From: Streptomyces sp. sk2.1 | GTDB lineage: Bacteria > Actinomycetota > Actinomycetes > Streptomycetales > Streptomycetaceae | Assembly (NCBI RefSeq): GCF_008120935.1 | Contig: NZ_RDBO01000015.1 | Span: 1 to 64,000, forward strand | DNA: 64,000 bases | Reading direction: 5' to 3' | Shown: piece by piece, positions 54,305 to 64,000 of the stretch | Position numbering within the stretch: the stretch's first letter is position 1 | How the letters are laid out: the number at the start of each line of letters is the position of its first letter | Notes under the pieces: generated by a model | Told to the model about the DNA's origin: nothing | The model's input: only the letters and a program-made list of their open reading frames with translations | Database searches by the model: none | Position numbers and translations under genes: made by a program

Positions 54305-55368
54305 CAGCCCCGCGCCGTTCAGGGCATCGAGGCCGCGGTGCTGTCCCCCCTATCGCTGACCCTGCTCACTAGCGAGTTCCACGACGCGAAGCTCAGGGCG
54401 AGGGTACTTGCGGCCTGGGGTGGGGTGGCCGCAGCGGCGGGCGCGGCCGGTGACTTCGTGGGCGGACTCGTCACGCAGTACCTGAGCTGGCGCTGGACGA
54501 TGCTCATCAACGTGCCGATCGCGCTTCTCGTCCTCGTGCCGGCCCGGGGCACGGTGGCCGGCCGGGTACGGGGCACGGCGTGGCGCACGCCGGACGTCGT
54601 GGGGGCTCTGGCTGTGACGGGGGGCCTGGTCGCCTGTGTCTACGGTGTCGAGCCGGGCCGCCGACCGGTGCTCGGCGCGGGGCCGGCGCTGCTCGCCTTC
54701 TTCGCGGTGTGGGAGCCCCGAGGAGCCCGTGAGCTGCTGCCGATCCCCGTGCTCCGCAACCGGTCCGTGTCCGTCGCGAACGTGGGGATGTCCCTCTTCG
54801 CGATGTGGTTCTTCCTCTCGCTCCATCTCCAGAACCAGCGCGGATTCGGCCCGCTCGAAACCGGCCTGGCCTTCCTCCCGCAGTACCTGGCCATCGTGGC
54901 GGGAGCGCAGCTGGGCCCGCCTGCTGCCGGCGTACGGAGCCAAGCGGATACTGGCGGTCGCGGCGCTGCTCCAGTCGGCCGGCTCCGCCTGGCTGTCCGC
55001 GGCGGGTTCGTACAGCCCGTTCCTCGTACACATCCTGCTGCCCGGTCTCCTCGTCACCCTGGCCCTCGGGCCGGTCGGCATCCCTCTGACCATGGCGGCG
55101 ACCAGTGGGGTGGCGGCGGACCGGGCCGGCACCGCCTCCGGGCTCGTCAACACCTCACGCCATCTGGGCGGTGCCATGGGGGTCGAGGCGCTTGCCGCCG
55201 TCGCGGGGCAGCAGCCCGGGGGAGTGGACCGGATCTTCCGGACCGACGCCCTGCTGCTTGCCGCCGTCGCAGTGCTCGCGCTGCTCCTGCCCAAGCCGTC
55301 CGAGCCGGGCACCGTGCCGGAGGGGCCCCGCCACCGGCGGACCGGACCGAGAGAAAGTACTCCAGTGA
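54305..55368 (+). pseudogene. MFS drug-efflux transporter (DHA2 type), 5' truncated and frameshifted
   Basis: It begins inside the transporter at RAVQGIEAAVLSPLSLTLLT and continues WRWTMLINVPIALLVLVPA, the DHA2-type signature after helix 5. The helices NVGMSLFAMWFFLSLHL and LEARL-like LLPAYGAKRILAVAALLQS follow in a second frame from about 54915, then TASGLVNTSRHLGGAMGVEA. The first four helices are absent and replaced by a P450 fragment. The stop at 55366-55368 overlaps the SDR start as GTGA, in a third frame. Confidence 0.7.
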
Positions 55369-56197
55369 ACCAGCCTGATGCCCTCGCACGATTTCGGCTG
55401 ACCGGACGTACGCTCTGATCACCGGGGCGGGCCGGAACATCGGTGCTGCCATCGCGTCGGGCTACGCCCAGGCCGGCGCCGACCTCCTCCTCGCCGACCA
55501 TGACAAGGAAGCGGTGGAAGACGTCGCCGAGTCCATCCGCGCCTCGACCGGACGCGCCGTGGGCACCGTGCACCGCGATGTCGGCGCCGCCGACATCGTC
55601 GACCAGGTGGCCGGCGCGGCGCAGGCACACTTCGACACGGTGGACATTCTGGTGAACGGCGCGTTGGCCTTCGGGGCCACCGGTACGCACTGCGCCGATG
55701 TGTCGCCGGCGCAGTGGCAGGACGCGCTCGACATCGATGTGCTGGCCCCGGCGAGACTCTCGTCGCTGTTCGTCAACACGTTGGTGAAGGGCGGCCCGGG
55801 CACCATCATCAACCTCCTCTCGGGAGCCGGGTTCGCACCGGTTCCGCTGGCAGCGCCGTACAGCATGTCGAAGGCGTCCCTGTGGATGCTCACCCGGTGT
55901 TTCGCCAGGGACTGCGCCCCGCGCATCAGGGTCAACGGACTGTGCCCCGGCACCATTTCACCGGACGGAGTGGCGCGTACGGAGGAACGTCGCAAGGCGA
56001 CCCCCATGGGCCGTGGCGGGCGTGCGGACGAGGTCGTCGGTGCGGCGATCCACCTGGCGTCGGAGGCGTCCGGCTACTCGACAGGAGACGTTGTCTATGT
56101 GAACGGAGGCTTCACCGGCCTCGCGGGCTGCAGCGACGAGATCATCGGCTCGGACCCCGTGGGCCGTCCGCGTACCGGGAGGCGTACGGCGGGATGA
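55365..56197 (+). pseudogene. Short-chain dehydrogenase, one-base frameshift near the start
   Basis: The GTG at 55365 begins NQPDALARFRLTGRT. One base appears missing at about 55412, after which the protein continues in the next frame as LITGAGRNIGAAIASGYAQA (cofactor motif), NGALAFGATG, LLSGAGFAP with the catalytic serine, YSMSKAS and GDVVYVNGGFTG to a stop at 56197. Apart from this shift the SDR is complete at about 276 residues. It overlaps the transporter stop and the next regulator start by 4 bases each, so it belonged to a three-gene operon. A sequencing indel is a real alternative to gene death. Confidence 0.7.
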
Positions 56198-57373
56198 CGA
56201 CAGTCGTGCAAGAGACGATCGGGGAACGGATCGAACTGCTCAGGTGCCGACGAGGGCTCTCCCGGCAGACCCTTGCCTCGGTGGTCGGGCACAGCTCCGA
56301 ATGGCTGCGGCAGGTCGAGCGCAAGGGGCGGCAGGTGGACCGGCTGTCGACTCTCCTGCGGCTCGCCGACGTCCTTCAGGTGAAGGAGGTCGCGGCCTTC
56401 ATGGGGGGCGCCGTGCCGGGCCGGCGGGTCGACGAGCCGACGATCGGAGCGGCGCCGGACATACAGGCGGCGCTCCTCGGCCACCGCGCGGCGGTCCGCG
56501 CGGGTGGCCACCGGCCGAGCGACATCGACCGGTTGGCCTCCGAGGCGACAGAGGCATGGACGTGCTGGCGGCAGTCCGCGCGGCGCTGGTCCGCCGTGCG
56601 AACGAACCTGCCGGGACTGCTGGAACGGGTCTGCGGACCGCACATCGACCGTGCGGACCCCGAAGCACTCCGACTGAGCGCCGAAAACACATCGGCTGGC
56701 CGCCACCTATCTGCACAGTTCGGGGGGACCTGTCCCTGGCGCTGCTGGCGACGGACCGGGCGCTGGCCGAAGCCAGGCTGGCCTCGGCGCCACTGACCGA
56801 GGCGGCATGCCTTCAAGGCTTCGGCGATGTTCTGCTGCGTCTTCAGGCACCGACCGAGGCCTGCGAGATGTGCGTCACGGCGGCCGACGCCCTGGAGCGG
56901 TGCGACGGTTCCCCCGCTTGCGTGACCACCGCGGCTCGCGTACGGCTGTACCTCACCGCGGCCGAGGCGGCGGCGTTCGCCCGGGACCGCCACGGCGCCG
57001 AGCGGTTGCTCGACCGGGCCGCCATGCTGGTCCAGGACGCATAGGACATGACGTCGGCGCCGGATCTGGTGCCCTCGGGGACGATGGTGCCCGCCCGGCC
57101 GGTGGACGTGGCGGTCCACCGTGTCCGGGGCGAGGTCGTGCTCGGCCGTTCGGGCAAGGCGCTGCGACTGGCCGAACACGTCGACAGTGTGGACGCGTTG
57201 GACCGTGAGGGCCGGGCGCGGTGCTCGCACTGATGCCGGCGGTCCGGGCCTCGCCCGAGGAGGTCCGGTTCAACGTCTACGCGCAGCACCTTCTCAAGCA
57301 GGCGATCGGCCAGGACAGCATCACTGTTCGCCACGATCTGTACCGTCTGGCCGAACGGGCGGGACTGCTGTGA
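56194..57373 (+). pseudogene. XRE-type transcriptional regulator, several frameshifts
   Basis: The ATG at 56194 overlaps the SDR stop. The helix-turn-helix is ERIELLRCRRGLSRQTLASV, VVGHSSEWLRQVERKGRQVD. A TPR-like helical region follows, whose frame changes at about 56700 (GDLSLALLATDRALAEARLA, LQGFGDVLLRLQAPTEACEM). It changes again after 57044 (VDVAVHRVRGEVVLGRSGKA) and near 57230 (RASPEEVRFNVYAQHLLKQA) to a stop at 57371-57373. All parts together resemble the roughly 390-residue XRE regulators common in Streptomyces. The 3' end overlaps the convergent TetR gene by about 50 bases. Confidence 0.7.
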
Positions 57374-57995
57374 CGTTGTTCGCGCAGCCGTGCCGCAGGC
57401 CGTCGCGCACCACGCTCAGTACCCGTTGTGGCACGGCCGCGCCACCGTCGTTGTGGTTCCGGGCCAGTATCAGCCCGGTGATCAGGGCCATCAAGTCGGC
57501 GACACTGATGTCGTCGCGGACGGCTCCCGCCTGCTGCGTGTTGAAGAGCAGCTTGCCGATGCCCCGCCGAAGGCGGCGCCTTGTCCGGGGCACGGCGGCA
57601 GAAGCATCGACATCCTCCCCGGCGAGGGCGTCCACCATGTCCCTGCGCACGCTGCCTTCCTCGATGGTCAGGGAGAGGAACTGGAAGAACGCTGCAGCGG
57701 GGTCGTCCGAGTCCGCCAGCTTCTCTGCCTGGTCCGCGAGTTGTTCGAGACGGCCGAGGACGATCGTTTCGAACAGCGCTTCCTTGCTCGTGAAGTGCCG
57801 GTAGATGGTGCCGGAACCCACTCCCGCGCGCCGGGCGATCTCGTCCAGGGGAATGCCGAGACCCTCCGAGGCGAACGCCTCCTGGGCGGCCTCCAGCACC
57901 CGGGCGCGGGAACGCAGCGCCGGCCCGAAACGGGGTGATGGTTCAGCTTCTCGTTCCTCGGAGTGGAGGTCTTGCATGTTTATTTCCCTGTTCAT
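57321..57995 (-). CDS. TetR-family transcriptional regulator
   Basis: 224 residues. The helix-turn-helix is LEAAQEAFASEGLGIPLDEI then ARRAGVGSGTIYRHFTSKEA, with a C-terminal domain of the SbtR type (LADLMALITG-like end). The ATG at 57995 is used, and an ATG at 57977 is the alternative. It is divergent from the aldo/keto reductase, whose promoter lies between them, so it probably represses that gene. Confidence 0.88.
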   Translation of the reverse strand: MNREINMQDLHSEEREAEPSPRFGPALRSRARVLEAAQEAFASEGLGIPLDEIARRAGVGSGTIYRHFTSKEALFETIVLGRLEQLADQAEKLADSDDPAAAFFQFLSLTIEEGSVRRDMVDALAGEDVDASAAVPRTRRRLRRGIGKLLFNTQQAGAVRDDISVADLMALITGLILARNHNDGGAAVPQRVLSVVRDGLRHGCANNVTAVPPVRPDGTDRGEQ

Positions 57996-58019
57996 CCGTG
58001 TTCTCCGTGATGATTCTCG

Positions 58020-58049
58020 TTGACAAGCGGGGAGTTGGTTCCGTAAGTT
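58020..58049 (+). promoter_or_regulatory. Promoter of the aldo/keto reductase gene
   Basis: TTGACA (58020-58025) and TAAGTT (58044-58049) with an 18-base spacer, about 100 bases upstream of the reductase start and inside the TetR-reductase intergenic region. Confidence 0.6.
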
Positions 58050-58148
58050 CGGCCCGGATTGGATGTCCGGATTCTAGGATGTGCAGAAGGAAAACGGATC
58101 CGAGGGTCGGGAAAACAACCACGGGAACCTGAGGGGAGGGCCCTGGAT

Positions 58149-59147
<999 letters not shown>

Positions 59148-59299
59148 CGGTCGTTGAGCGAAAAAGAAAGAAGAAACGGTAAATCATGTTCCGCAGGCTG
59201 GCCATATTGATGGGAAATTCTTGTGGTTCCTTCCGCTGATGAACAATGATGCAGGTCAGATGTTCACGGGTTGGAATCCAAAGAGTTTCCCATCCATGC

Positions 59300-59470
59300 T
59301 CCGGAGTGGACCCGGCTGAATGTGCCCGCTGTGCAGGCCGGAACATCGAGGTTTTCTTCCGCCACTACGCCAAGTTCCTCGACGACCTGCGAGAGCAGGC
59401 GAACCGCCTCATCGAGCAGTTCATGAACGAGGGGCAGCGCGTCAGTCAAGGTGAAGCGCTTGAGGGCTGA
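59300..59470 (+). pseudogene. C-terminal remnant of a phage-type tyrosine integrase
   Basis: About 50 residues, ECARCAGRNIEVFFRHYAKFLD then DLREQANRLIEQFM, match the end of actinobacterial tyrosine recombinases, with the catalytic tyrosine in RHYAKFLD. The rest of the gene is missing, and the sequence before 59300 shows no integrase. It marks an old integrative element. Confidence 0.7.
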
Positions 59471-59580
59471 AGAGGGGATTTGGTCCGTGACCGGTCCGGA
59501 AGTACTGGTCAGGAGGGAGTGGCTGTGGGATGAATTGGGAGTCAGCGTGCAAGCCGGGCTCGGTCGAGAGCGGCTCGGTG

Positions 59581-59620
59581 AAAGGCGCCTGACGGGTGAA
59601 AACCCAGCTCAGGCGCCTTT
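59581..59620. terminator. Strong terminator at the 3' end of the aldehyde dehydrogenase gene
   Basis: AAAGGCGCCTGA (59581-59592) pairs perfectly with TCAGGCGCCTTT (59609-59620). A/T runs on both sides let it work in both directions. It lies 11 bases beyond the stop codon of the leftward gene. Confidence 0.85.
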
Positions 59621-59630
59621 TTCCGTGCGT

Positions 59631-61154
59631 CTAGAAGAAGCCCAGCTTCTTCGGCGAGTACGACACGAGAAGATTCTTCGTCTGCTGGTAGTGCTCCAGC
59701 ATCATCTTGTGGTTCTCCCGGCCGATCCCGGACTGCTTGTACCCGCCGAAGGCCGCGTGCGCCGGGTACGCGTGGTAGCAGTTCGTCCAGACCCGGCCCG
59801 CCTGGATGGCGCGGCCCGCCCGGTACGCGGTGTTGATGTCGCGCGTCCACACACCGGCCCCGAGACCGTACAAGGTGTCGTTCGCGGTCCCGATCGCGTC
59901 GTCGAAGTCGGAGAAGGGCGCGACCGCCACGACCGGGCCGAAGATCTCCTCCTGGAAGACCCGCATCCGGTTGTTGCCCTCGAAGACGGTGGGCTGGACG
60001 TAGTAGCCGCCCGCCAACTCCCCGTCGTACTCGATCCGCTGACCACCGGTGAGTACCTTCGCGCCTTCCTCCCGGCCGATCTCCAGGTACGAGAGGATCT
60101 TCTGCAACTGCTCGTCGGAGGCCTGCGCGCCGATCATCGTGTCCGTGTCCAGCGGGTGGCCGGCCACGATCTGCTCGGTGCGGGCGATGCCCGCCTCCAG
60201 GAACTCGTCGTACAGTCCGCGCTGGATCAGCGCGCGTGACGGGCAGGTGCAGACCTCGCCCTGGTTGAGGGCGAACATGGTGAAGCCCTCAAGGGCCTTG
60301 TCGCGGAAGTCGTCGTCCTCGTTCCACACGTCGTCGAAGAAGATGTTGGGCGACTTGCCGCCGAGTTCCAGGGTCACCGGCCTGAGGTTCTCGGAGGCGT
60401 ACTGCATGATCAGCCGGCCCGTCGTCGTCTCGCCGGTGAAGGCGATCTTCGCGACGCGCGGACTGGAGGCGAGGGGCTTGCCGGCCTCCGTCCCGAAACC
60501 GTTCACGATGTTGACGACGCCCGGCGGCAGCAGGTCGGCGACCAGCTTCAGCCATACGTGGATGGAGGCGGGGGTCTGTTCGGCCGGCTTGAGGACCACC
60601 GCGTTGCCCGCCGCGAGCGCCGGGGCCAGCTTCCACGTCGCCATCAGGATCGGGAAGTTCCACGGGATGATCTGCGCGACGACGCCGAGCGGCTCGTGGA
60701 AGTGGTACGCGACCGTGTCGTCGTCGATCTCGCCGAGCGAGCCCTCCTGGGCGCGCAACGCACCGGCGAAGTAACGGAAGTGGTCGATGGCCAGCGGGAT
60801 GTCGGCCGCCAGGGTCTCCCGGACCGGCTTGCCGTTGTCCCAGCTCTCGGCGACCGCGAGCTCCTCCAGATGGGCCTCCATCCGGTCGGCGATCCGGTTG
60901 AGGACGTTCGCGCGGTCGCTTGCCGACGTGGCCCCCCAGGCGGGCGCGGCGGCGTGCGCCGCGTCCAGGGCGAGTTCGACGTCCTCGGCCGTGCCGCGGG
61001 CGATCTCGGTGAAGGGGCGGCCGTTGACGGGGCTGGGGTTCTCGAAGTACTGACCGCGGGCGGGCGGCACGTACGCGCCACCGATCCAGTGGTCGTAGCG
61101 GGACTCGTACGAGACGATGGCGCCCTCGGCACCCGGCGCGGCGTAACGGGTCAT
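59631..61154 (-). CDS. NAD-type aldehyde dehydrogenase (ExaC/acetaldehyde type)
   Basis: 507 residues, the class that oxidises acetaldehyde and similar aldehydes during alcohol use. The cofactor region is [18 protein letters not shown], then [14 protein letters not shown], the catalytic glutamate is in [10 protein letters not shown], and the catalytic cysteine is in [11 protein letters not shown], the doubled-cysteine form typical of this class. It ends [20 protein letters not shown]. The ATG at 61154 is used. The next gene upstream, on the same strand 102 bases away, is a GAF-type activator, a common pairing. Confidence 0.94.
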   Translation of the reverse strand: MTRYAAPGAEGAIVSYESRYDHWIGGAYVPPARGQYFENPSPVNGRPFTEIARGTAEDVELALDAAHAAAPAWGATSASDRANVLNRIADRMEAHLEELAVAESWDNGKPVRETLAADIPLAIDHFRYFAGALRAQEGSLGEIDDDTVAYHFHEPLGVVAQIIPWNFPILMATWKLAPALAAGNAVVLKPAEQTPASIHVWLKLVADLLPPGVVNIVNGFGTEAGKPLASSPRVAKIAFTGETTTGRLIMQYASENLRPVTLELGGKSPNIFFDDVWNEDDDFRDKALEGFTMFALNQGEVCTCPSRALIQRGLYDEFLEAGIARTEQIVAGHPLDTDTMIGAQASDEQLQKILSYLEIGREEGAKVLTGGQRIEYDGELAGGYYVQPTVFEGNNRMRVFQEEIFGPVVAVAPFSDFDDAIGTANDTLYGLGAGVWTRDINTAYRAGRAIQAGRVWTNCYHAYPAHAAFGGYKQSGIGRENHKMMLEHYQQTKNLLVSYSPKKLGFF

Positions 61155-61256
61155 CTCTGTGGCCTCCCGGATCCGGTGCCGTCCGCCGTTGGACGGCCCT
61201 CGGCGCGAGGGTAGGCAGCGGTACGTTGCAACCCCGTTGCACGCGTCGTGGAGCGG

Positions 61257-62507
61257 CTACCGCTGCTCGGCGTCCAGCGTCCGGACCCTGGCGAGCAGCG
61301 CCGGACGCCGGGAAGCGGGCGCGGCCGAGGCGAGTGCCCGCCAGGCCGGCAGGTCGTCCTCGCCCCAGGGGCTGTACACCCAGTCGGCCAGCAGCCCCGG
61401 ATCGCCGCGCGCGATGAGCGCCGCCCGCAGCTGTTCCTGGAGCCGGTGCCGCAGCCGGACGACGGACGGGGACCGCGAGGCCGGCAGCAGCGGGCCCGGG
61501 TAGGCGCCGAGCGCCGCCGCCACCGCGCCCGACGCCAGCCTGCGGGCCACCGTGTCGAAGTCCGCGTCGACCGGGGCGGAGAGCCGGTAGGGGCGGGAGA
61601 GCAGGAGATCCGGGCCGAGCAGCCGCCGCAGCCTGGAGAGTTCGGCGCGCAACGTCACCGGGGTCACCGACTCGTCCTCGTACAGCTCGACGAGGAGTTC
61701 GTCGCCGCCGATGCCCTCGGGGCGGCGGGCCAGCGCCACCAGGATCTCGCTGTGCCGTCTGCCGAGCCGGATCCTGCGGCCTTCCGCCACCAGCAGCGCC
61801 TCGTCCCGGCCCAGCGCGCTGAGCCGCATGTTCCCGCAGGCCGGTGCGGGGGCGAGCAGCGCGAGGTGCGACTCGGCGGCGCGCGCCACCGCCTGCACGA
61901 ACGCCAGGCTGTGCGGATGCGCGAGCCGGTCCCCGCCGGTGATGTCCACGGCCCCCAGGACCCGGCCCGTGTGCGGGTCGTGCAGCGGCGCCGCCGCGCA
62001 GGTCCATTGCTGCACCGGCCGCAGGAAGTGCTCGGCGGCGAAGACCTGCACCGGGCGGTCCACGGCGATGGCGGTCCCCGGCGCGTTGGTCCCGGCCGCC
62101 GTCTCGGCCCAACGGGCGCCCTCCACGAAGTTCATCCGGTCGGCGGCCCGCCGGGTCACCGCGGCCCCCTCGACCCACATCAGCCTGCCGTGCGCGTCGC
62201 ACACCGCGAGCAGATGTTCCCCGTCCGTCGCGTAGGCGCCCATCAGCTCGCGGATCACCGGCATGGCGGAGGCCAGGGGGTGCCCGTCCCGGTAGGGTCC
62301 GAGGTCGTCCGGGCCCAGCTCGACCAGGGCCGCACCGTCCGGGCTGACCCTGGCCCGCGCCGAGCGCCGCCACGACTCGCCGACGACCGGTCTCACCGGC
62401 CGTTCCAGTCGGCCCGCCGTGGTGAACACCTCGTGCGCGCGGCGCAACTGGCCGATCCGCTCGCCGGGGTCGGTATCGGCCGCCAGCGCCACCCAGGGGT
62501 CCGTCAA
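61257..62507 (-). CDS. GAF-domain transcriptional regulator (AcoR-like, without AAA domain)
   Basis: 416 residues. The N-terminal GAF-type sensor has VRPVVGESWRRSARARVSPD, LLAVCDAHGRLMWVEG and GTNAPGTAIAVDRPVQVFAA, with TGRVLGAVDITGG, matching the sensory half of AcoR-like activators. The sigma-54 AAA domain is absent. A winged-helix DNA-binding region follows instead (about 290-345, RHSEILVALARRPEGIGGDE and LRAELSRLRRLLGPD). The TTG at 62507 is preferred because GGGAGGG lies 5-6 bases upstream. A GTG at 62582 is the longer alternative. It probably activates the aldehyde dehydrogenase gene in response to an aldehyde or alcohol. Confidence 0.85.
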   Translation of the reverse strand: MTDPWVALAADTDPGERIGQLRRAHEVFTTAGRLERPVRPVVGESWRRSARARVSPDGAALVELGPDDLGPYRDGHPLASAMPVIRELMGAYATDGEHLLAVCDAHGRLMWVEGAAVTRRAADRMNFVEGARWAETAAGTNAPGTAIAVDRPVQVFAAEHFLRPVQQWTCAAAPLHDPHTGRVLGAVDITGGDRLAHPHSLAFVQAVARAAESHLALLAPAPACGNMRLSALGRDEALLVAEGRRIRLGRRHSEILVALARRPEGIGGDELLVELYEDESVTPVTLRAELSRLRRLLGPDLLLSRPYRLSAPVDADFDTVARRLASGAVAAALGAYPGPLLPASRSPSVVRLRHRLQEQLRAALIARGDPGLLADWVYSPWGEDDLPAWRALASAAPASRRPALLARVRTLDAEQR

Positions 62508-62612
62508 CTCACCCTCCCGTCCAGGGGCTTCGTGAACACCCCATCGTCGTCGCAGCAGGCCGCCGCGACAACTCCGACGCACGGGACGACCGGCCCGGGC
62601 GGCGCGGGCGCG

Positions 62613-63206
62613 TCAGCCGGCCGAGTACAGATTGACGAGACGGATGTAGCGCACCCAGTCCCAGTTCGGTCCGGGGTCGGTGTGGTCGCTGCCGGGGACC
62701 TGGGAGTGGGCGAGGATGTGGGCCCGGTCCTTCGGGATCCCGTACCGGTCGCACACCGAGGCGGTCAGCAGGGCCGACTTCTCGTACATCGCGTTGGTGA
62801 AGTACGACGGCCGGTCCACCCAGCCCTCGTGCTCGATGCCGATGCTGCGCGTGTTGTAGTCCCAGTTCCCCGCGTGCCAGGCGATGTTCTTCTCCCGGAC
62901 GCACTGTGCGACGTAGCCGTCCGACGAGCGCACCACGTAGTGCGCGGAGACCTGCTTCGCCGGGTTCTGGAAGATCCCGAGCGTGTCCGAGTACGTCTCC
63001 TGGGTGACGTGGATGATCACGTACTGGACCGGATAGGACGAAGGGCGGTTCGAAGCCGTGTAGTTGGAGGTGGAGGCCGGGTTCCAGTGGGCGAGCGGGT
63101 AGTCCGTGTCGCCCGCGGCGGTGGCGGCCGTGGCACGGGCGGAGGCCGGGAGCAGGGCGGCGGCGGCCGTCGCGGCGGCGCCCTGGAGAATCCTTCTGCG
63201 GTGCAT
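62613..63206 (-). CDS. Secreted N-acetylmuramoyl-L-alanine amidase (amidase_2)
   Basis: Zinc-dependent cell-wall hydrolase of 197 residues. RRRILQGAAATAAAALLPA is a Tat-type signal. The amidase domain has the zinc histidine in VIIHVTQ, AHYVVRSSDGYVAQCV, IAWHAGNWDYN, SIGIEHEGW with the catalytic glutamate region, and the last zinc site in ILAHSQVPGSDHTDPGPNWD. The ATG at 63206 follows AGGAGT. It cleaves the bond between MurNAc and the peptide stem in peptidoglycan. There is no separate cell-wall-binding domain. Confidence 0.93.
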   Translation of the reverse strand: MHRRRILQGAAATAAAALLPASARATAATAAGDTDYPLAHWNPASTSNYTASNRPSSYPVQYVIIHVTQETYSDTLGIFQNPAKQVSAHYVVRSSDGYVAQCVREKNIAWHAGNWDYNTRSIGIEHEGWVDRPSYFTNAMYEKSALLTASVCDRYGIPKDRAHILAHSQVPGSDHTDPGPNWDWVRYIRLVNLYSAG

Positions 63207-63240
63207 GAACACTCCTGTGTGGGGGGATGGGGAAATGCGG

Positions 63241-64000
63241 TCAGGGACGGGACAGCGGGGCCGCGGTCTCCCGCAGATGGCGGTGGAGTCCGCGATGGGG
63301 ATCACCCGCGGGCAGCCATTCCTTGCGGATCTTCGCCACACAGGTGTAGTTGGTGTCGCACACATTGGCCAGCGGCGCCTCGCCGGCCTGGCTGACCAGT
63401 TGGTAGGCGTCGAGTTCGGACAGCCCGTAGTCCCGCGCCAGCCACTGCACGAGATCCAGCTGCGAGATGCGGAAGGCGTCCTCGAGCGGGCGCGCCGAAC
63501 CGGTCGACATCAGATGGGTGTCGGACTCGATGCGCGGCCACGGCGTGGTGACGCCCTTCAGCAGTTCGACCAGCACCACCGTGTTCATGGCGCACTCCAC
63601 GGCGACGCCGCAGGTCTCGCCCTCGCCCTGGCGGGCATGACCGTCCCCCAGGCTCAGCAGCGCCCCCTCGACGTTGACCCCCAGGTAACAGGTGACGCCC
63701 GCCCTCATCTCCGGCGTGTCCATGTTCCCGCCGTGCGCGTCGGGCACCAGCGCGGACCGTACCTCCAGATTGGCCGGGGCCACCCCGACCGTGCCGTGCA
63801 TCGGATCCATCGGCAGCTCCACCTGGACGTCGCTGTCCCGGGCGCTGAACAGACAGGTGCGACGCGCCCGGTCCAGCTGCCACATCCACACCACCTCGGG
63901 CAGCGGGGGCTGGAGCGAGGCGGTGGTGTGGGTGGAGGTGAGCGCCCCGAAGAGGGGAACGGTCGTCGACGCGGCCCAGTCCCGGGCCGGTTCGATGGAC
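63241..64000 (-). CDS. Acetamidase/formamidase family protein, 5' end outside window
   Basis: C-terminal 252 residues of an FmdA/AmdA-type amide hydrolase, which frees ammonia from formamide or acetamide. Family blocks are PMHGTVGVAP, LVPDAHGGNMDTPEMRAGVT, LSLGDGHARQGEGETCGVAV with metal-ligand residues, and SARPLEDAFRISQLDLVQWL. It ends with LANVCDTNYTCVAKIRKEW. The open frame continues to the right edge, so the start is not seen. It is on the same strand as the amidase but 34 bases upstream of it. Confidence 0.9.
   Translation of the reverse strand, partial: SIEPARDWAASTTVPLFGALTSTHTTASLQPPLPEVVWMWQLDRARRTCLFSARDSDVQVELPMDPMHGTVGVAPANLEVRSALVPDAHGGNMDTPEMRAGVTCYLGVNVEGALLSLGDGHARQGEGETCGVAVECAMNTVVLVELLKGVTTPWPRIESDTHLMSTGSARPLEDAFRISQLDLVQWLARDYGLSELDAYQLVSQAGEAPLANVCDTNYTCVAKIRKEWLPAGDPHRGLHRHLRETAAPLSRP

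Overview
The window is chromosomal DNA of a Streptomyces or close relative. The evidence is very high GC with strongly biased third codon positions, Tat-type and lipoprotein signal peptides, AGGAG-type ribosome sites, GTG and TTG starts, many 4-base ATGA/GTGA gene overlaps, an LAETG sortase substrate, and family combinations typical of actinomycetes. I saw no rRNA, tRNA or CRISPR array.

Layout. (1) 1-6.2 kb holds secreted and surface proteins: the start of an AA10 lytic polysaccharide monooxygenase, a sortase-anchored thioester-domain protein, a Tat-exported phospholipase C and an unknown propeller-like protein. (2) 6.4-21.8 kb is a glycan-use locus. A leftward block reads ROK repressor, sugar-binding lipoprotein, two permeases, GH5, GH35 beta-galactosidase, GH38 alpha-mannosidase and a HAD phosphatase. 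A GH36 alpha-galactosidase and a phosphodiesterase diverge from it across a likely ROK operator. (3) 21.9-26.7 kb has an NCS1 permease with a divergent TetR regulator and a palindromic operator, a frameshifted PAS protein and a small unknown protein. (4) 26.8-29.3 kb is a graveyard of insertion sequences (an IS5-type element inside an IS3 orfA, plus a second IS3 remnant). (5) 29.3-39.6 kb is an intact ten-gene catabolic cluster. It has a FadR-type regulator and an SDR on one side. On the other side are a CUT2-type sugar ABC transporter, an enolase-superfamily dehydratase, a zinc alcohol dehydrogenase, an SMP-30 lactonase, a FAH-family dehydratase and a ketoglutarate-semialdehyde-type aldehyde dehydrogenase. 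Together these spell a non-phosphorylative (Weimberg-type) route from a pentose to 2-oxoglutarate. (6) 39.6-42.6 kb has more transposon material: a decayed transposase, an intact IS110 element and a solo IS end. The solo end is identical over 18 bases to the outer end at 26.84 kb, so the catabolic cluster is bracketed by matching inward-facing ends.

(7) 42.6-48.1 kb has an ABC ATPase/membrane protein pair, a deleted regulator remnant, and metE under a cobalamin riboswitch with a visible ribosome-site-sequestering hairpin. (8) 48.3-57.4 kb is dominated by broken genes: rearranged fragments of a prenyltransferase-like surface protein and an ECF transporter, a MerR/arsenite-permease-like pair, a P450-MFS fusion, an SDR and an XRE regulator, almost all with frameshifts. 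An intact SpoIIE-type phosphatase sits in the middle. Either this is a decay zone or the local assembly carries indels. (9) 57.3-64 kb returns to intact genes: TetR with a divergent aldo/keto reductase, a phage-type integrase tail, an aldehyde dehydrogenase with its GAF-type regulator, an N-acetylmuramoyl-L-alanine amidase and the 3' part of an acetamidase/formamidase.

All functional calls rest on motif recognition by eye. No database search was run.
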